Shown: positions 1 to 9,751 of the stretch, one piece after another | How the letters are laid out: each line of letters begins with the position of its first letter | Position numbering within the stretch: the first letter of the stretch is position 1 | Assembly (NCBI RefSeq): GCF_900188095.1 | Contig: NZ_FZOT01000010.1 | Location: 101,139-165,138 of the forward strand | DNA from: Noviherbaspirillum humi | GTDB lineage: Bacteria; Pseudomonadota; Gammaproteobacteria; Burkholderiales; Burkholderiaceae_D | Length of the DNA: 64,000 nucleotides | Reading direction: 5' to 3' | Made by a program: the position numbers and the translations under genes | Notes under the pieces: generated by a model | What the model was told of the DNA's origin: nothing | What the model saw: the letters and a program-made list of their open reading frames with translations, nothing else | Database searches by the model: none

Positions 1-40
1 TTAAATTTCCGACCTCCCTCGCAGACCTTGTCTAGAACAA

Positions 41-1309
41 ATGCCGAATAGTCAACACCTTGTCCGATCCCGGCCGTCATCCGCGCGCCGCTTGCTTTCC
101 GCCTTCCTTGTCCTCCTCAGCCTGTGCTGCGCCCTGCCATCCCTCCATGCCGAGCCGGTCTACACCCTGCAGCAGCTCGTCGACATGGCCATGCAGCAGC
201 ATCCGCGCCTGCAGGCTGCCCGCGAGCAGGTGAATGCCGCGCGTGCGGCGGTCGAAACGGCCAGGGCACTGCCCAAGCCGGAGGTGGAATGGAACGGCGG
301 CCGCCAGCGGGCGAGGCTGCCGGGAGCGCCCGCCGGCAGCGTCCAGAGCCTGTCGCTGACGCAGCGCCTCGACCTGCCGCCGCAGCGCGCCGCGCGCATC
401 GATGCCGCCGGCGCCTTCGTCACGGCGGAGCAGGCGCAGCTGCGTACCGTGGAGCGCGACCAGCTGCGCCGCATCAAGCTGCACTACCACGAGCTGCGCC
501 GGCGCCAGGCGGAATTCGGCACCGCCGTCGAGGACATGCGCACCTCGGCCCAGATCCTGGAGCGGGTCACGGTGCGGGTGAATACCGGCGAGGCGCCGCG
601 CTACGACGCCATCAAGGCCGATGCCGAATTCCTGAACGCGCAGAAATCGATGGAAGCCGCCCGGCTGCGGGTGGAAACCGCCCGCGCCCTGCTGCGCAAT
701 GCCGTCGGCGCCGACCTGCCGGCGCAGTTCGAGCTGGCCGCCGAAACGCCCGAGCTGCCGGAGCTGCCGCCGCTGGAAGCCTTGCAGCGGCAGGCGCTGG
801 CGAACAATGCCGACCTGGCCCAGGTGCGGGCGCTGACGGCCCGCGCCCGCGAGCAGGTACGGCTGGAACGCAGCCTGCGCTTGCCGGCGGTGGCGGTGCG
901 CGCCGGCTACGACCAGGACCCGGAAGTGCGCGGCTCCCGCGTCGGCCTGGTGGTGAGCATCCCGATCTGGGACCGGCGCCAGGGGCCGGTGGCCGAGGCA
1001 GGCGCCCAGCTGTCGCGCCTGCAATATGAGCAGAGCCAGAGCGAATTCGCGCTGCGGCAGAACCTGGAAGCGGCCTACCGCCAGTATCAGATCAGCCGCA
1101 ACCAGGTGGCGGCGCTGGAGTCCGGCATCCTGCGCCAGGCGGAGGAAGCGCTGCGCGTGGCCGAGGCCGCCTACCGCTTCGGCGAGCGCGGCATCCTGGA
1201 TTACCTCGATGCGCAGCGGGTGTTCCGCAATGCACGCAATGAACTGATCGCGGCCCGCTACGAAGTCCAGGCGGCGATGGTCGACATCCAAACCCTGCAT
1301 CAGGAATAA
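41..1309 (+). CDS. TolC-family outer membrane efflux protein, CzcC-like
   Basis: Outer-membrane channel of a tripartite heavy-metal efflux pump. The 422-residue protein begins with a charged stretch and a hydrophobic core ending ALPSLHAEP, a plausible signal peptide cleaved near residue 38. The rest is rich in long Ala/Arg/Glu helices typical of the two OEP repeats, with YQISRNQVAAL and an FGERGILDYLDAQR segment near the C-terminus as in CzcC/CusC-type proteins. It is 4 bp upstream of the membrane-fusion gene and clearly in one operon with it and the RND pump. No good Shine-Dalgarno precedes the ATG, and only 40 bases of upstream sequence are in the window, so a regulator could lie outside. 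The family is secure; the metal is not. Confidence 0.9.
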   Translation: MPNSQHLVRSRPSSARRLLSAFLVLLSLCCALPSLHAEPVYTLQQLVDMAMQQHPRLQAAREQVNAARAAVETARALPKPEVEWNGGRQRARLPGAPAGSVQSLSLTQRLDLPPQRAARIDAAGAFVTAEQAQLRTVERDQLRRIKLHYHELRRRQAEFGTAVEDMRTSAQILERVTVRVNTGEAPRYDAIKADAEFLNAQKSMEAARLRVETARALLRNAVGADLPAQFELAAETPELPELPPLEALQRQALANNADLAQVRALTARAREQVRLERSLRLPAVAVRAGYDQDPEVRGSRVGLVVSIPIWDRRQGPVAEAGAQLSRLQYEQSQSEFALRQNLEAAYRQYQISRNQVAALESGILRQAEEALRVAEAAYRFGERGILDYLDAQRVFRNARNELIAARYEVQAAMVDIQTLHQE

Positions 1310-1313
1310 GAAC

Positions 1314-2507
1314 ATGACACGCTTCCCATTTTCCGCATCCCCGCGCCGTACCGTCTCCGCCTTGACGGCCCTGCTGATGTCCGCCTTTCTGCTCGCCGGC
1401 TGCGACGATGCCGGCCCCGGCGCTGCGCAAGCCGCGCCGGCCGCGAAGCCCGCCGCCGACCCGGCGCTGGTGAGCGCCACCGAGGAAATGATGCGCCAGA
1501 TCGGCGTTTCGCCGGTCGGCAGCCTGCCCATCACCCAGACCTTGCGCATCGCCGGACGCATCGAATTCGACGAGCAGCGCATGGCCCGCATCGGCGCCAA
1601 CGTCATCGGCCGCGTCACCGACCTGCATGCCACGCTGGGGCAGCCGGTGAAGGCTGGCGACCTGCTGGCGCAGCTGCACAGCACCGAGCTCGGCACGTCC
1701 CAGCTAGCGTATCTGCGCGCCCGCGCCCAGGCCGATCTGCACAAGCGCAATGTCGAGCGGGCGCAGTTGCTGCTCTCGGCCGGCGTGATCGGCGAAGCGG
1801 AACTGCAGAAGCGGCAGAGCGAGCTGGCGATCGCCGAGGCGGAGAAGCGGGCCGCTGCCGACCAGCTCCGGGTGCAGGGCATGACGCCGCGCGCCATCGA
1901 AGCCATGGGCAAGAGCGGCGCCATCAACTCGGTATCCCAGGTCTTCGCCACCGCGCCGGGTGTAGTGGTGGAGCGCCGGCTGGCGCTCGGGCAGGTGATC
2001 CAGCCGGCCGACGCCCTGTTCACCATCGCCGACCTGTCGCATGTCTGGGCGGTGGCCCAGGTGCCCGAGCAGCAGATCAGCAAGGTGCAGGTCGGCCAGC
2101 GCGTGACCATCGAGGTGCCGGCGCTGGGCAATGAAAAGCTGGAAGGCAAGCTGGTTTATGTCGGCGACACCGTCGACCCGGAGCAGCGCACGGTCACCGT
2201 GCGCACCGAGCTGGCCAATCCCGAACGGCGCCTGAAGCCGGAGATGCTGGCCACCATGCTGATCGAAAGCCGGCCGGAGCAGAAGCTGGCGGTGCCGGCC
2301 AGCGCGGTGCTGCGCGAGAACGACGAAGACCACGTGCTGCAGGACCAGGGCGAGCGCCGCTTCCGGCTGGTGAAGGTCAAGCTCGGGCCCGAGCATGCCG
2401 GCATGCGTCCGGTGGAATCGGGCCTGAAAGACGGCGACCGCATCGTCGCCGAGGGCGCCTTCCACCTGAACAATGAGCGCAAGCGCATGCAGATGGGCGA
2501 ACAATAA
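1314..2507 (+). CDS. RND efflux periplasmic adaptor (membrane fusion protein), CzcB-like
   Basis: Periplasmic adaptor linking the inner-membrane RND pump to the outer-membrane channel. The 397-residue protein starts with a lipoprotein signal (lipobox LLAGC near residue 29), so it is probably anchored by lipid to the inner membrane. It then shows a barrel-sandwich segment (GRVTDLHATLGQPVKAGD), a coiled-coil hairpin (about residues 130-190, rich in Arg/Ala/Glu with ELGTSQLAYLRARAQ) and the adaptor beta-barrel (VPEQQISKVQVGQRVTIEV). There is no His-rich metal-binding N-terminus like that of some CzcB proteins. The gene lies 4 bp after the outer-membrane gene and 18 bp before the pump gene. Confidence 0.9.
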   Translation: MTRFPFSASPRRTVSALTALLMSAFLLAGCDDAGPGAAQAAPAAKPAADPALVSATEEMMRQIGVSPVGSLPITQTLRIAGRIEFDEQRMARIGANVIGRVTDLHATLGQPVKAGDLLAQLHSTELGTSQLAYLRARAQADLHKRNVERAQLLLSAGVIGEAELQKRQSELAIAEAEKRAAADQLRVQGMTPRAIEAMGKSGAINSVSQVFATAPGVVVERRLALGQVIQPADALFTIADLSHVWAVAQVPEQQISKVQVGQRVTIEVPALGNEKLEGKLVYVGDTVDPEQRTVTVRTELANPERRLKPEMLATMLIESRPEQKLAVPASAVLRENDEDHVLQDQGERRFRLVKVKLGPEHAGMRPVESGLKDGDRIVAEGAFHLNNERKRMQMGEQ

Positions 2508-2525
2508 CCTCAGACCGGAACAGCC

Positions 2526-5500
2526 ATGATTGAATCCCTGATACGCGGCGCGCTGGCGCAGCGCCTGGTGGTGCTCGTCCTTGCCCTCATCCTCCTGGTG
2601 TTCGGGCTGCGCGCGGCGCAGAAGCTCTCGGTCGACGCCTTCCCTGATGTCACCAACGTCCAGGTGCAGATCGCCACCGAAGCCGCCGGCCGCTCGCCGG
2701 AGGAAGTGGAGCGCCTGGTGACGGCGCCGATCGAGATCGCCATGACCGGTCTGCCCGCCATGACCGAGATCCGCTCGCTGAACAAGCCGGGCCTGTCGCT
2801 CATCACCCTGGTGTTCACCGACGAGACCGATGTCTATTTTGCGCGGCAGCTGGTGATGGAGCGGCTGATCGAGTCCCGCCAGCGTCTGCCGGAAGGCATC
2901 ACGCCGGTACTCGGCCCGGTCTCAACCGGCCTCGGCGAGGTCTACCAGTACACCCTGGAACGCGCCGATGACGGCGAGCGCGCGCTGACGGTGGACGAAC
3001 TGACCCGGCGCCGCAACATCCAGGATTGGGTGGTGCGGCCGCTGCTGCGCTCCATCCCGGGCGTGGCCGAGATCAATTCCCAGGGCGGCTATGTGAAGCA
3101 GTACCAGGTGCTGGTGAACCCGGACCGCCTGCGCCATTACGGCCTGTCGCTGCAGCAGGTATACCGCTCGCTGGCGCTGAACAACGCCAACTCCGGCGGC
3201 GGCGTGCTGCCGCAGTTCGCCGAACAGTACCTGATCCGCGGACTGGGCTTGATCAAGAGCCTGGACGACATCAAGGACATCGTCCTCAAGGAAAGCGGCG
3301 GCGTGCCGGTCACCGTCAAGGACGTGGCCCAGGTCGAGATCGGCCATGAGGTGCGGGCCGGCGCGCTGCTGAAGAACGGCGTGACGGAATCGGTCGGCGG
3401 CGTGGTGATGATGCTGCGGGGCGGCAATGCGAAGGAAGTGGTGTCGCGCATCCAGGAGCGGGTGGCCGAAATCAATGCCAAGGGCATGATTCCGGAAGAC
3501 CTGAAGATCGTGCCGTATTACGACCGCTCGGAACTGGTGGACGCGGCGCTCGATACCGTCACCAAGGTGCTGATCGAGGGCGTGGTGCTGGTGGTGATCG
3601 TGCTGTTCCTGTTTCTCGGTGATGTCCGCTCCTCGCTCGCGGTGGTGGGCACCCTGGTGCTGACGCCGCTGGCGACCTTCATGGTGATGAACCATGTCGG
3701 CCTGTCGGCCAATCTCATGTCGCTCGGCGGCCTGGCGATCGCCATCGGCCTGATGGTGGACGGACCGGCGGTGGTGGTGGAGAACGCCCACGTGCATCTC
3801 GGCCAGCCGACCCTGAGCCGCAGCCGGGTGCGCATCATCCTCGGCGCGGTCAAGGAAGTGGCGACGCCGGTCATCTTCGGCATCAGCATCATCATCCTGG
3901 TGTTCCTGCCGCTGATGACGCTTACCGGCATCGAAGGCAAGATGTTCGCGCCGCTGGCCTATACCATCGCCATCGCGCTGTTCATTTCGCTGGTGCTGTC
4001 GCTGACGCTGACGCCGGTGCTGTCCTCCTACCTGCTGAAAGCCAAGCCGGGCGGCGGCGATCACGACACGAAGCTGATCGCGATCCTGAAGAAGCCCTAC
4101 CTGCGCCTGCTGTCGGCGGCGCTCGCCAATCCGAAGAAGACCATAGGCGGCGCGGTGGCGGCGTTTGCCGTCTCGCTCGCCCTCGTGCCGCTGCTCGGCA
4201 CCGCCTTCATCCCCGAGATGAAGGAAGGCTCCATCGTGCCCGGCATCAACCGCGTGCCCAACATCTCGCTGGACGAATCCATCAAGATGGAGCAGCAGGC
4301 CATGGCGCTGGTGATGACGGTTCCGGGCGTGAAGTCGGCGGTGTCCGGCGTCGGCCGCGGCGAGTCGCCGGCCGACCCGCAGGCGCAGAACGAATCCACG
4401 CCCATCGTCAGCCTGAAGCCGCGCGACGAGTGGCCGGACGGCTGGAACCAGGACGACATCGCCGACGCCATCCGCAAGAAGCTGCTGCAGCTGCCGGGCG
4501 TGCAGATCGTGATGGCCCAACCGATCTCGGACAGGGTGGACGAGATGGTGACCGGGGTGCGCTCCGACGTCGCGGTGAAGGTGTTCGGCGAAGACCTGGA
4601 CCTGCTGAAGAAGAAGGCGGACGAGATCGCCCGGGTGGCGCAAGGCGTGCGCGGCGCCTACGACCTGCGGGTGGAGCAGATCGCCGGACAGCAATACCTG
4701 TCGATCGACATCAACCGCCAGGCCATCGCCCGGCTCGGCATCAATGTCGCCGACGTGCACGACATCATCGAGACCGCCATCGGCGGCAAGGTGGCCACCG
4801 AGGTCTACGAGGGCACGCGCCGCTACAACGCGGTGGTGCGCATGCCGGAAGGCTTCCGCAACAATCTCGAGGCGATCCGCAGCCAGCTGGTGACTACGCC
4901 CTCCGGCGCTTCGGCGACCCTGGGCAGCGTGGCCGACATCCGGGTGCACGACGGCCCGGCGCAGATTTCGCGCGAGGCGGCGCAACGGCGCATCGTGGTC
5001 GGCGTCAACGTGCGCGAGCGCGACCTCGGCGGCTTCGTGGCGGAGCTGCAGCAGGCGGTGGGCCAGAAGGTGCAGCTGCCGGAAGGCTACCGACTGGAGT
5101 GGGGCGGCCAGTTCCAGAACATGGAGCGGGCGCTCGGCCACCTCGGCGTGATCGTGCCGGTGACCGTCGGCGCCATCCTGTTCCTGCTGTTCCTGCTGTT
5201 CGGCTCCATCAAGCTGGCGTCGCTGATCATCATGGTGCTGCCCTTCGCCTCCATCGGCGGCATCGTCGGCCTGTTCGTCGCCGGGGAGTATTTATCCATT
5301 CCCGCCTCGGTCGGCTTCATCGCGCTGTGGGGCATCGCGGTGCTCAATGGCGTGGTGCTGGTGACCTGCATCCGCACCCTGCGCCGCGACGGCGTGCCGC
5401 TGCGGGAGGCGGTGCGGCAGGGTGCCGTCTCGCGCTTCCGGCCGGTGATGATGACCGCCACCGTCGCCATGCTCGGCCTGATTCCCTTCCTGTTCTCCAC

Positions 5501-5690
5501 GGGTCCGGGCTCGGAAGTGCAGCGGCCGCTGGCCATCGTGGTGATCGGCGGGCTGGTGTCTTCCACCTTGCTGACCCTGGTGGTGGTGCCGGCGCTGTAC
5601 CGGTGGTTCGATGACGTCCGCACCCCGGACCCGGAAACGCCGCCGGTCCCGCCGCCGCAGCGCAGCGCCTCTTCGGCGAACGCGGCCTGA
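2526..5690 (+). CDS. CzcA/CusA-family heavy-metal efflux RND pump
   Basis: Inner-membrane proton-driven pump of 1054 residues, full length for the HME-RND family. The N-terminal TM helix (RLVVLVLALILLVFGL) is followed by the conserved DAFPDVTNVQVQI segment. Two blocks of TM helices (about 340-500 and 870-1030) flank large periplasmic loops. The TM4 proton-relay region reads GLMVDGPAVVVEN, so the Asp of VDG and the Glu of VEN are present. The earlier Asp found in the DFG of CzcA is Ala here (AIG), which resembles other HME subclasses and leaves the substrate (Zn/Co/Cd/Ni or Cu/Ag) open. It is last of a three-gene operon; the next gene is convergent 45 bp away. Confidence 0.93.
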   Translation: MIESLIRGALAQRLVVLVLALILLVFGLRAAQKLSVDAFPDVTNVQVQIATEAAGRSPEEVERLVTAPIEIAMTGLPAMTEIRSLNKPGLSLITLVFTDETDVYFARQLVMERLIESRQRLPEGITPVLGPVSTGLGEVYQYTLERADDGERALTVDELTRRRNIQDWVVRPLLRSIPGVAEINSQGGYVKQYQVLVNPDRLRHYGLSLQQVYRSLALNNANSGGGVLPQFAEQYLIRGLGLIKSLDDIKDIVLKESGGVPVTVKDVAQVEIGHEVRAGALLKNGVTESVGGVVMMLRGGNAKEVVSRIQERVAEINAKGMIPEDLKIVPYYDRSELVDAALDTVTKVLIEGVVLVVIVLFLFLGDVRSSLAVVGTLVLTPLATFMVMNHVGLSANLMSLGGLAIAIGLMVDGPAVVVENAHVHLGQPTLSRSRVRIILGAVKEVATPVIFGISIIILVFLPLMTLTGIEGKMFAPLAYTIAIALFISLVLSLTLTPVLSSYLLKAKPGGGDHDTKLIAILKKPYLRLLSAALANPKKTIGGAVAAFAVSLALVPLLGTAFIPEMKEGSIVPGINRVPNISLDESIKMEQQAMALVMTVPGVKSAVSGVGRGESPADPQAQNESTPIVSLKPRDEWPDGWNQDDIADAIRKKLLQLPGVQIVMAQPISDRVDEMVTGVRSDVAVKVFGEDLDLLKKKADEIARVAQGVRGAYDLRVEQIAGQQYLSIDINRQAIARLGINVADVHDIIETAIGGKVATEVYEGTRRYNAVVRMPEGFRNNLEAIRSQLVTTPSGASATLGSVADIRVHDGPAQISREAAQRRIVVGVNVRERDLGGFVAELQQAVGQKVQLPEGYRLEWGGQFQNMERALGHLGVIVPVTVGAILFLLFLLFGSIKLASLIIMVLPFASIGGIVGLFVAGEYLSIPASVGFIALWGIAVLNGVVLVTCIRTLRRDGVPLREAVRQGAVSRFRPVMMTATVAMLGLIPFLFSTGPGSEVQRPLAIVVIGGLVSSTLLTLVVVPALYRWFDDVRTPDPETPPVPPPQRSASSANAA

Positions 5691-5735
5691 CGCGGCGCCG
5701 GCCGAACCAGGCCGCGCCGCCTTCCCGGAAGCCGC

Positions 5736-6716
5736 TCAGGCGGCGCAGTCAGCCTTGCGCCCGGCCTTGTCGCGGTACATCGAGGCGTCCGCCGCATGCA
5801 GCGCTTCGTTCAGGCTGCCATGCGCAAGGCGCGAGGCGTAGCCAATCGAGGCCTTGATGCCGGCGCGGCGGAAGGCTTGCCGGATGCGCTCATGCATCAG
5901 CGGCCCTTGCTCGCGCGTGGCGCCGCGCACGAATACCGCGAACTCGTCCCCGCCGATGCGCGCCACCATGTCCTCTTCCCGCGTGGCTTGCACCAATTCC
6001 CGCGCGGCGCTGACGATATAGCGGTCGCCTTCGCGGTGCCCGAGCGTGTCGTTGCGCTGCTTCAGTCCGTCCAGGTCGATCACCATCACCAGCGCGTTCT
6101 CGCTGAGGCGGTTCAAGGCCTCTTCTTCTTCCCGCATCAGCGCCTCCCAGCCATGGCGGTTGGCGACGCCGGTCAGCGCGTCGGTCTCGGCCAGCAGGCG
6201 CAGCCGCGCCTCCGACTGGCGCGCCCGCTCGTTCTGCATCCATACCGAGAGCAGGGTGCTCATGGTGCGCGTCAGCGACTGGATCAATTCTCGCTGCGCT
6301 GTTGAAAAATCGGGCTTCGCTTCCGGATCCACGCCGCAGAGCGTGCCGAGCAGCGTGCCGTCGTCGGCGGTGAGCGGCTGCCCGACATAGGCGCCGATGC
6401 GCATCGCCCGGCCGATCGGCGCCTCGCGGTAGGCGGCAACCGCCTGCGCGTCGGCGGCGAAGCGCGGCCCCAGGCCTTGCATCATGCGCGAACAGAAACT
6501 GTCCGACCAGCGCAGCACCATCCCACGGGCGATTTCCCGCTGTTCGCCGCCGGCGTGCAGGATGCTCCAGTCGTCACCGCTCAATCGGGTGACCATCCAG
6601 TGCTTCATGGGAGCGATCAGCGACAGGCATCTGACCAGTGCGTCGAGCGATTCTTCCAGCGTGGCGAAAGGCTTGTTGGAAACAGGTGTGGCGGCAAGGG
6701 GCGAGGCGGCATCCAT
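5736..6716 (-). CDS. GAF-GGDEF diguanylate cyclase
   Basis: Predicted cytosolic diguanylate cyclase of 326 residues. An N-terminal GAF-like sensor (about residues 20-165, with GAYVGQPLTADDGTLLGTLC) is followed by a GGDEF domain starting at LAETDALTGVANRHG. The active-site motif GGDEF lies at residues 255-259, and REED, five residues upstream, fits the RxxD inhibitory site, so activity with product inhibition is expected. An upstream GTG at 6767 keeps the frame open, but the ATG at 6716 fits the start of the GAF-type region better; neither has a clear ribosome-binding site. The gene is convergent with the efflux operon and has no obvious functional partner. Confidence 0.88.
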   Translation of the reverse strand: MDAASPLAATPVSNKPFATLEESLDALVRCLSLIAPMKHWMVTRLSGDDWSILHAGGEQREIARGMVLRWSDSFCSRMMQGLGPRFAADAQAVAAYREAPIGRAMRIGAYVGQPLTADDGTLLGTLCGVDPEAKPDFSTAQRELIQSLTRTMSTLLSVWMQNERARQSEARLRLLAETDALTGVANRHGWEALMREEEEALNRLSENALVMVIDLDGLKQRNDTLGHREGDRYIVSAARELVQATREEDMVARIGGDEFAVFVRGATREQGPLMHERIRQAFRRAGIKASIGYASRLAHGSLNEALHAADASMYRDKAGRKADCAA

Positions 6717-6897
6717 GTGGCGTGGCGGGTGGTTGCGGGGCGTGCCGGCGCGGATTCCCGCCGGCACGCCAAAAGTATTTCAAATCCCCGCAGGCCGGTA
6801 TGTCGCGGCTACCCGGAAGCTGCTGTCCTTCTTGATCGACAGCCTGTAGTGGAACCCCGACATGCGGCTTGCCGGCCTGCCGCCGCCCGCCGCGGCG

Positions 6898-7485
6898 TCA
6901 GGATTTCAGCTTGGTGATCTTGGTGCCTTCGAGCGTCAGGTTCGCCATCAGGCCGGCATTGGTCAGCACGAAAGCCACCACCGGACCCTGCACGGTGTTG
7001 ATATCGATGGCGCCATTGGCGCCGGCGCGCAGTACCGCCACCGACGCATCGGCACCGACCGACCAGCCTTCGCTGGCGCGGAATTTGTCGAGCGCGTCCT
7101 GGGTCATGAAGAGGAACATGATCGCCTTGGACTGAGCGCCGATCTGCAGACCGACCGATACCGACGCCAGGTTGTAATAGTCCACCGGTGCTCCGCTGAC
7201 CTGCAGCACGCCATCGCCATATTGGCCGCCGACGCCGAGGCCGGCCGCGATCACCGACGGGAACACCAGCACGCCCCGCGCCTTGCTCACCAGGTCGCGC
7301 GCGCCCGGAGTGCTGCTGTACAGCCGGCTGAGCGCGTTGCTGGCGTTGGTGTTGATGTCGCGCCGCCGTGCGGTGGGATCATCGCCCTTGCTGACGCTGG
7401 TGGTGGCGGTGGTGCCGCAGGCGCCCAGCAGCATTGAGGCGGCGGCGCCGGCCGCGGTAGCGATAACGAACTGTCGTCTTTGCAT
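6898..7485 (-). CDS. SYLF-domain (Ysc84-like) lipoprotein
   Basis: The 195-residue exported protein has a twin-Arg-like start (QRRQF), a hydrophobic core and a lipobox ending LLGAC near residue 23, so it is probably a lipoprotein. The mature part matches the SYLF/Ysc84 family: SKARGVLVFPSVIAAG, GGQYGDGVLQVSG, and an acidic/Ala-rich C-terminal half ending in ITKLKS. Family members bind lipids or phosphoinositides in eukaryotes; in bacteria they are abundant cell-envelope proteins of unclear role, often stress-linked. It stands alone, with a 280-base gap before the next upstream gene. The family call is strong, function unknown. Confidence 0.85.
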   Translation of the reverse strand: MQRRQFVIATAAGAAASMLLGACGTTATTSVSKGDDPTARRRDINTNASNALSRLYSSTPGARDLVSKARGVLVFPSVIAAGLGVGGQYGDGVLQVSGAPVDYYNLASVSVGLQIGAQSKAIMFLFMTQDALDKFRASEGWSVGADASVAVLRAGANGAIDINTVQGPVVAFVLTNAGLMANLTLEGTKITKLKS

Positions 7486-7765
7486 GGCTATCTCCGGAAA
7501 AGTGGATAAGGGTGAAACCGGGTGACTCCTCGCAACCGTCTTTCCGGCCGCGACCAGGCCGTCCGCCGGCGTGGAATGCGCGCAGACTTCAGGCCGGCCG
7601 GGCCGGAATCGGATCGTTCATGACCTTGGCTGGCGCCGTGGGAGCGAGTTGCAGCACTCTTCGGCGACGCCATTTATCCTGTCCTTCGACCTTGCAAAAT
7701 CGGGCGAGTGCCGGCGCCTGCTTAACGTGGGTCAAGCAAAGCGCCGATTGATTTGACGCATGGCA

Positions 7766-8317
7766 TCAGCGCGTGCGGCGGCGCTGCAGCAGGTAGTAGC
7801 CGAGCCCGACCACCGCCGAGGCTACCGCCACCTTGCGCGCCAGGCCGGCCGGGTTGTGCCTGAACTCGGCCTTGATGCCCATCTCGGCGAAGATGTTCGG
7901 CACGTGGCCGCGCATCAGGTCCTGGCCTATGCCTTCCACCATGTTGACCCGGTCCGCCAGCAGCAGGATCAGCCAGTGGCGGATGTCGTTCTCGCTCAGG
8001 CGGAAGGCGAAGTCGCGCATCATGCCGGAGAGCCCACTGGGCGGCGAGCTGGTGCCGAACACCGGCGTGATGCCGGGCCGCTCGGTGGAGTGGAACACCT
8101 TCATGTGCACCGGCTGCGGTTCCGGCTCGGTCCAGTGCACGCCTTCCAGGCGCGGCGGCGTGCGTTCCATCGGATAGGCCGGCCGGTTGCGGTGGTCGAG
8201 GTCGGCGCCCCAGCCGACGATGTGGGAATGTTCGCGCTGCTGGCGCGCCTGATGTTCGGCCGGCGTCACCGAGCCGACATGGTCGTGGCCGGAGTGTTCA
8301 TCATGTCCTTGCTGCAT
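7766..8317 (-). CDS. Conserved hypothetical protein with C-terminal membrane anchor
   Basis: The 183-residue protein has a His/Asp-rich N-terminus (QQGHDEHSGHDHVG) that could bind metal. The middle is Pro-rich, followed by a helical region (MRDFAFRLSENDIRHWLILLLADRVNMVEGIGQDLMRG) and a single C-terminal hydrophobic helix (VAVASAVVGLGYYLL) ending in basic residues (QRRRTR), as in tail-anchored proteins. It lies 23 bp upstream of the Zn-dependent alcohol dehydrogenase on the opposite side of its stop codon, same strand, so it would be transcribed after that gene. I do not recognise a named family and assign no function. Confidence 0.7.
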   Translation of the reverse strand: MQQGHDEHSGHDHVGSVTPAEHQARQQREHSHIVGWGADLDHRNRPAYPMERTPPRLEGVHWTEPEPQPVHMKVFHSTERPGITPVFGTSSPPSGLSGMMRDFAFRLSENDIRHWLILLLADRVNMVEGIGQDLMRGHVPNIFAEMGIKAEFRHNPAGLARKVAVASAVVGLGYYLLQRRRTR

Positions 8318-8340
8318 GGTGGGATTCCTTTCGACAGGGT

Positions 8341-9510
8341 TCAGTGGACCAGCGCGAGATTCGGCACGTTGGGCGGCACCAGGATCGTCTTGATGCAGTC
8401 ATCCAGCTTGCTGGAGAAGATGTGATACGCATCCGACACTTCCTCCAGCGGCACGCGGTGGGTGATGATCTGCTTCGGATCGAGGCGCCCGGCCTGGATG
8501 TGCTCGATCAGGCGCGGCAGGTGGCGCTTGACGCTGGCCTGGTTCATGCGCAGCGTGAGGCCCTTGTTGAGCGCATTGCCGATCGGCACCGCGTTGAAGG
8601 TGGGTCCGTACACGCCGACGATGGACACCGTGCCGCCCTTGCGCACCGAATTGATCGCCCAGTGCAGGACGGTGGCGGAACCGGCCTGCAGCTTCAGGTA
8701 GCGGCCGGTGAGGTGCTGCAAGGCGTTGCCCGCCGCTTCGCCGCCAACCGCGTCGATGCAGACATCGGCGCCGAGCCAGTCGGTCATCTTCTTGATGTGC
8801 TCCGCCATGTCGTTCACCTCGCGGAAGTTCACCACCTCGCACTGGGCGTAGTTCTTCACGAACTCCAGCCGGTACTCGACATGGTCGACCACGATCACCC
8901 GGCCGGCGCCCATCAGCCAGGCCGACTTGGCGGCGAAGATGCCGACCGGCCCGGCGCCGAACACCACCACCGTATCGCCCTGCTCGATGCCGCCCATCTC
9001 GGCGGCCTGGTAGCCGGTGGGCAGGGCGTCGGTCAGCAGCACCGCATCGTCCACGTCGAGGTCCTTGGGAATCACCGTCGGGCCGACATCGGCCATCGGC
9101 ACCCGCACCAGTTCCGCCTGGCCGCCGTCGTAGCCGCCGGCGGTGTGGGAGTAGCCATAGATGGCGCCCACCGCCGTGGCCTGCGAGTTGGTGTTGTGGC
9201 AGTTGCCGTACAGCTCCTTCTGGCAGAAGAAGCAGGAGCCGCAGAAGATGTTGAAGGGCACCAGCACATGGTCGCCCACCTTCAGGTTCTGCACCGAGGG
9301 ACCGACCGCCTCGACGATGCCGGTGAACTCGTGGCCGAAGGTCATTCCCACCCGTGTGTCCGGCACCAGGCCGTGGTACAGGTGCAGGTCCGACCCGCAG
9401 ATGCAGGAACGGGTCACGCGGATGATGGCGTCGTTCGGATGCTCGATCTCCGGATCGGGCTTGTAATCCGCGCGCACGCGATAGGGTCCTCGGTAGTTCA
9501 TGGCCAGCAT
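8341..9510 (-). CDS. Zinc-dependent alcohol dehydrogenase (MDR family)
   Basis: The 389-residue medium-chain dehydrogenase oxidises an alcohol or aldehyde adduct with NAD(P). Catalytic-zinc residues are visible in CICGSDLHLYHG and GHEFTGIVEAVG. The structural-zinc Cys cluster is CGSCFFCQKELYGNC, and the Rossmann motif is VVFGAGPVGIFAA followed by an acidic VDH. The overall plan resembles glutathione-independent formaldehyde dehydrogenase-type proteins common in Burkholderiales, but the substrate cannot be read from sequence. The frame stays open further upstream, but the ATG at 9510 is preceded by AGGAGAA at good spacing and by the conserved MNYRGPYRVR start, so I chose it. The hypothetical gene at 7766 follows it on the same strand. 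Confidence 0.9.
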   Translation of the reverse strand: MLAMNYRGPYRVRADYKPDPEIEHPNDAIIRVTRSCICGSDLHLYHGLVPDTRVGMTFGHEFTGIVEAVGPSVQNLKVGDHVLVPFNIFCGSCFFCQKELYGNCHNTNSQATAVGAIYGYSHTAGGYDGGQAELVRVPMADVGPTVIPKDLDVDDAVLLTDALPTGYQAAEMGGIEQGDTVVVFGAGPVGIFAAKSAWLMGAGRVIVVDHVEYRLEFVKNYAQCEVVNFREVNDMAEHIKKMTDWLGADVCIDAVGGEAAGNALQHLTGRYLKLQAGSATVLHWAINSVRKGGTVSIVGVYGPTFNAVPIGNALNKGLTLRMNQASVKRHLPRLIEHIQAGRLDPKQIITHRVPLEEVSDAYHIFSSKLDDCIKTILVPPNVPNLALVH

Positions 9511-9751
9511 AAGCTTCTCCTGTTGAATCGATGACGAAGGGCAAGAAGAGGGCAATGATTGTTTGCCAACGTCCTGATTCAGACACCGCCGCGCAAAAAG
9601 GTTTTCGCCGAAGCGCAATCTTTGCCGCCGGCAGGAGCGGACCGATGCCGGCGTCGAAAGGAAAAGTCTCCGCCGCGGCGCAGCGCATGCGCCACCCATG
9701 CCTTATGATTGAAGAAAAAAAACATTTCCATCCATCAGACGAGGAGACGAC

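Noticed and set aside
77..2149. Long open frame on the minus strand across the efflux operon
   Set aside because: It is antisense to clear CzcC/CzcB genes, has no recognisable domains and is Arg/Ala/His-rich, a typical product of GC-rich third-position bias.
2922..5141. 739-codon antisense frame opposite the RND pump gene
   Set aside because: His/Arg/Gln-rich low-complexity translation without any family motif; the opposite strand encodes an intact pump.
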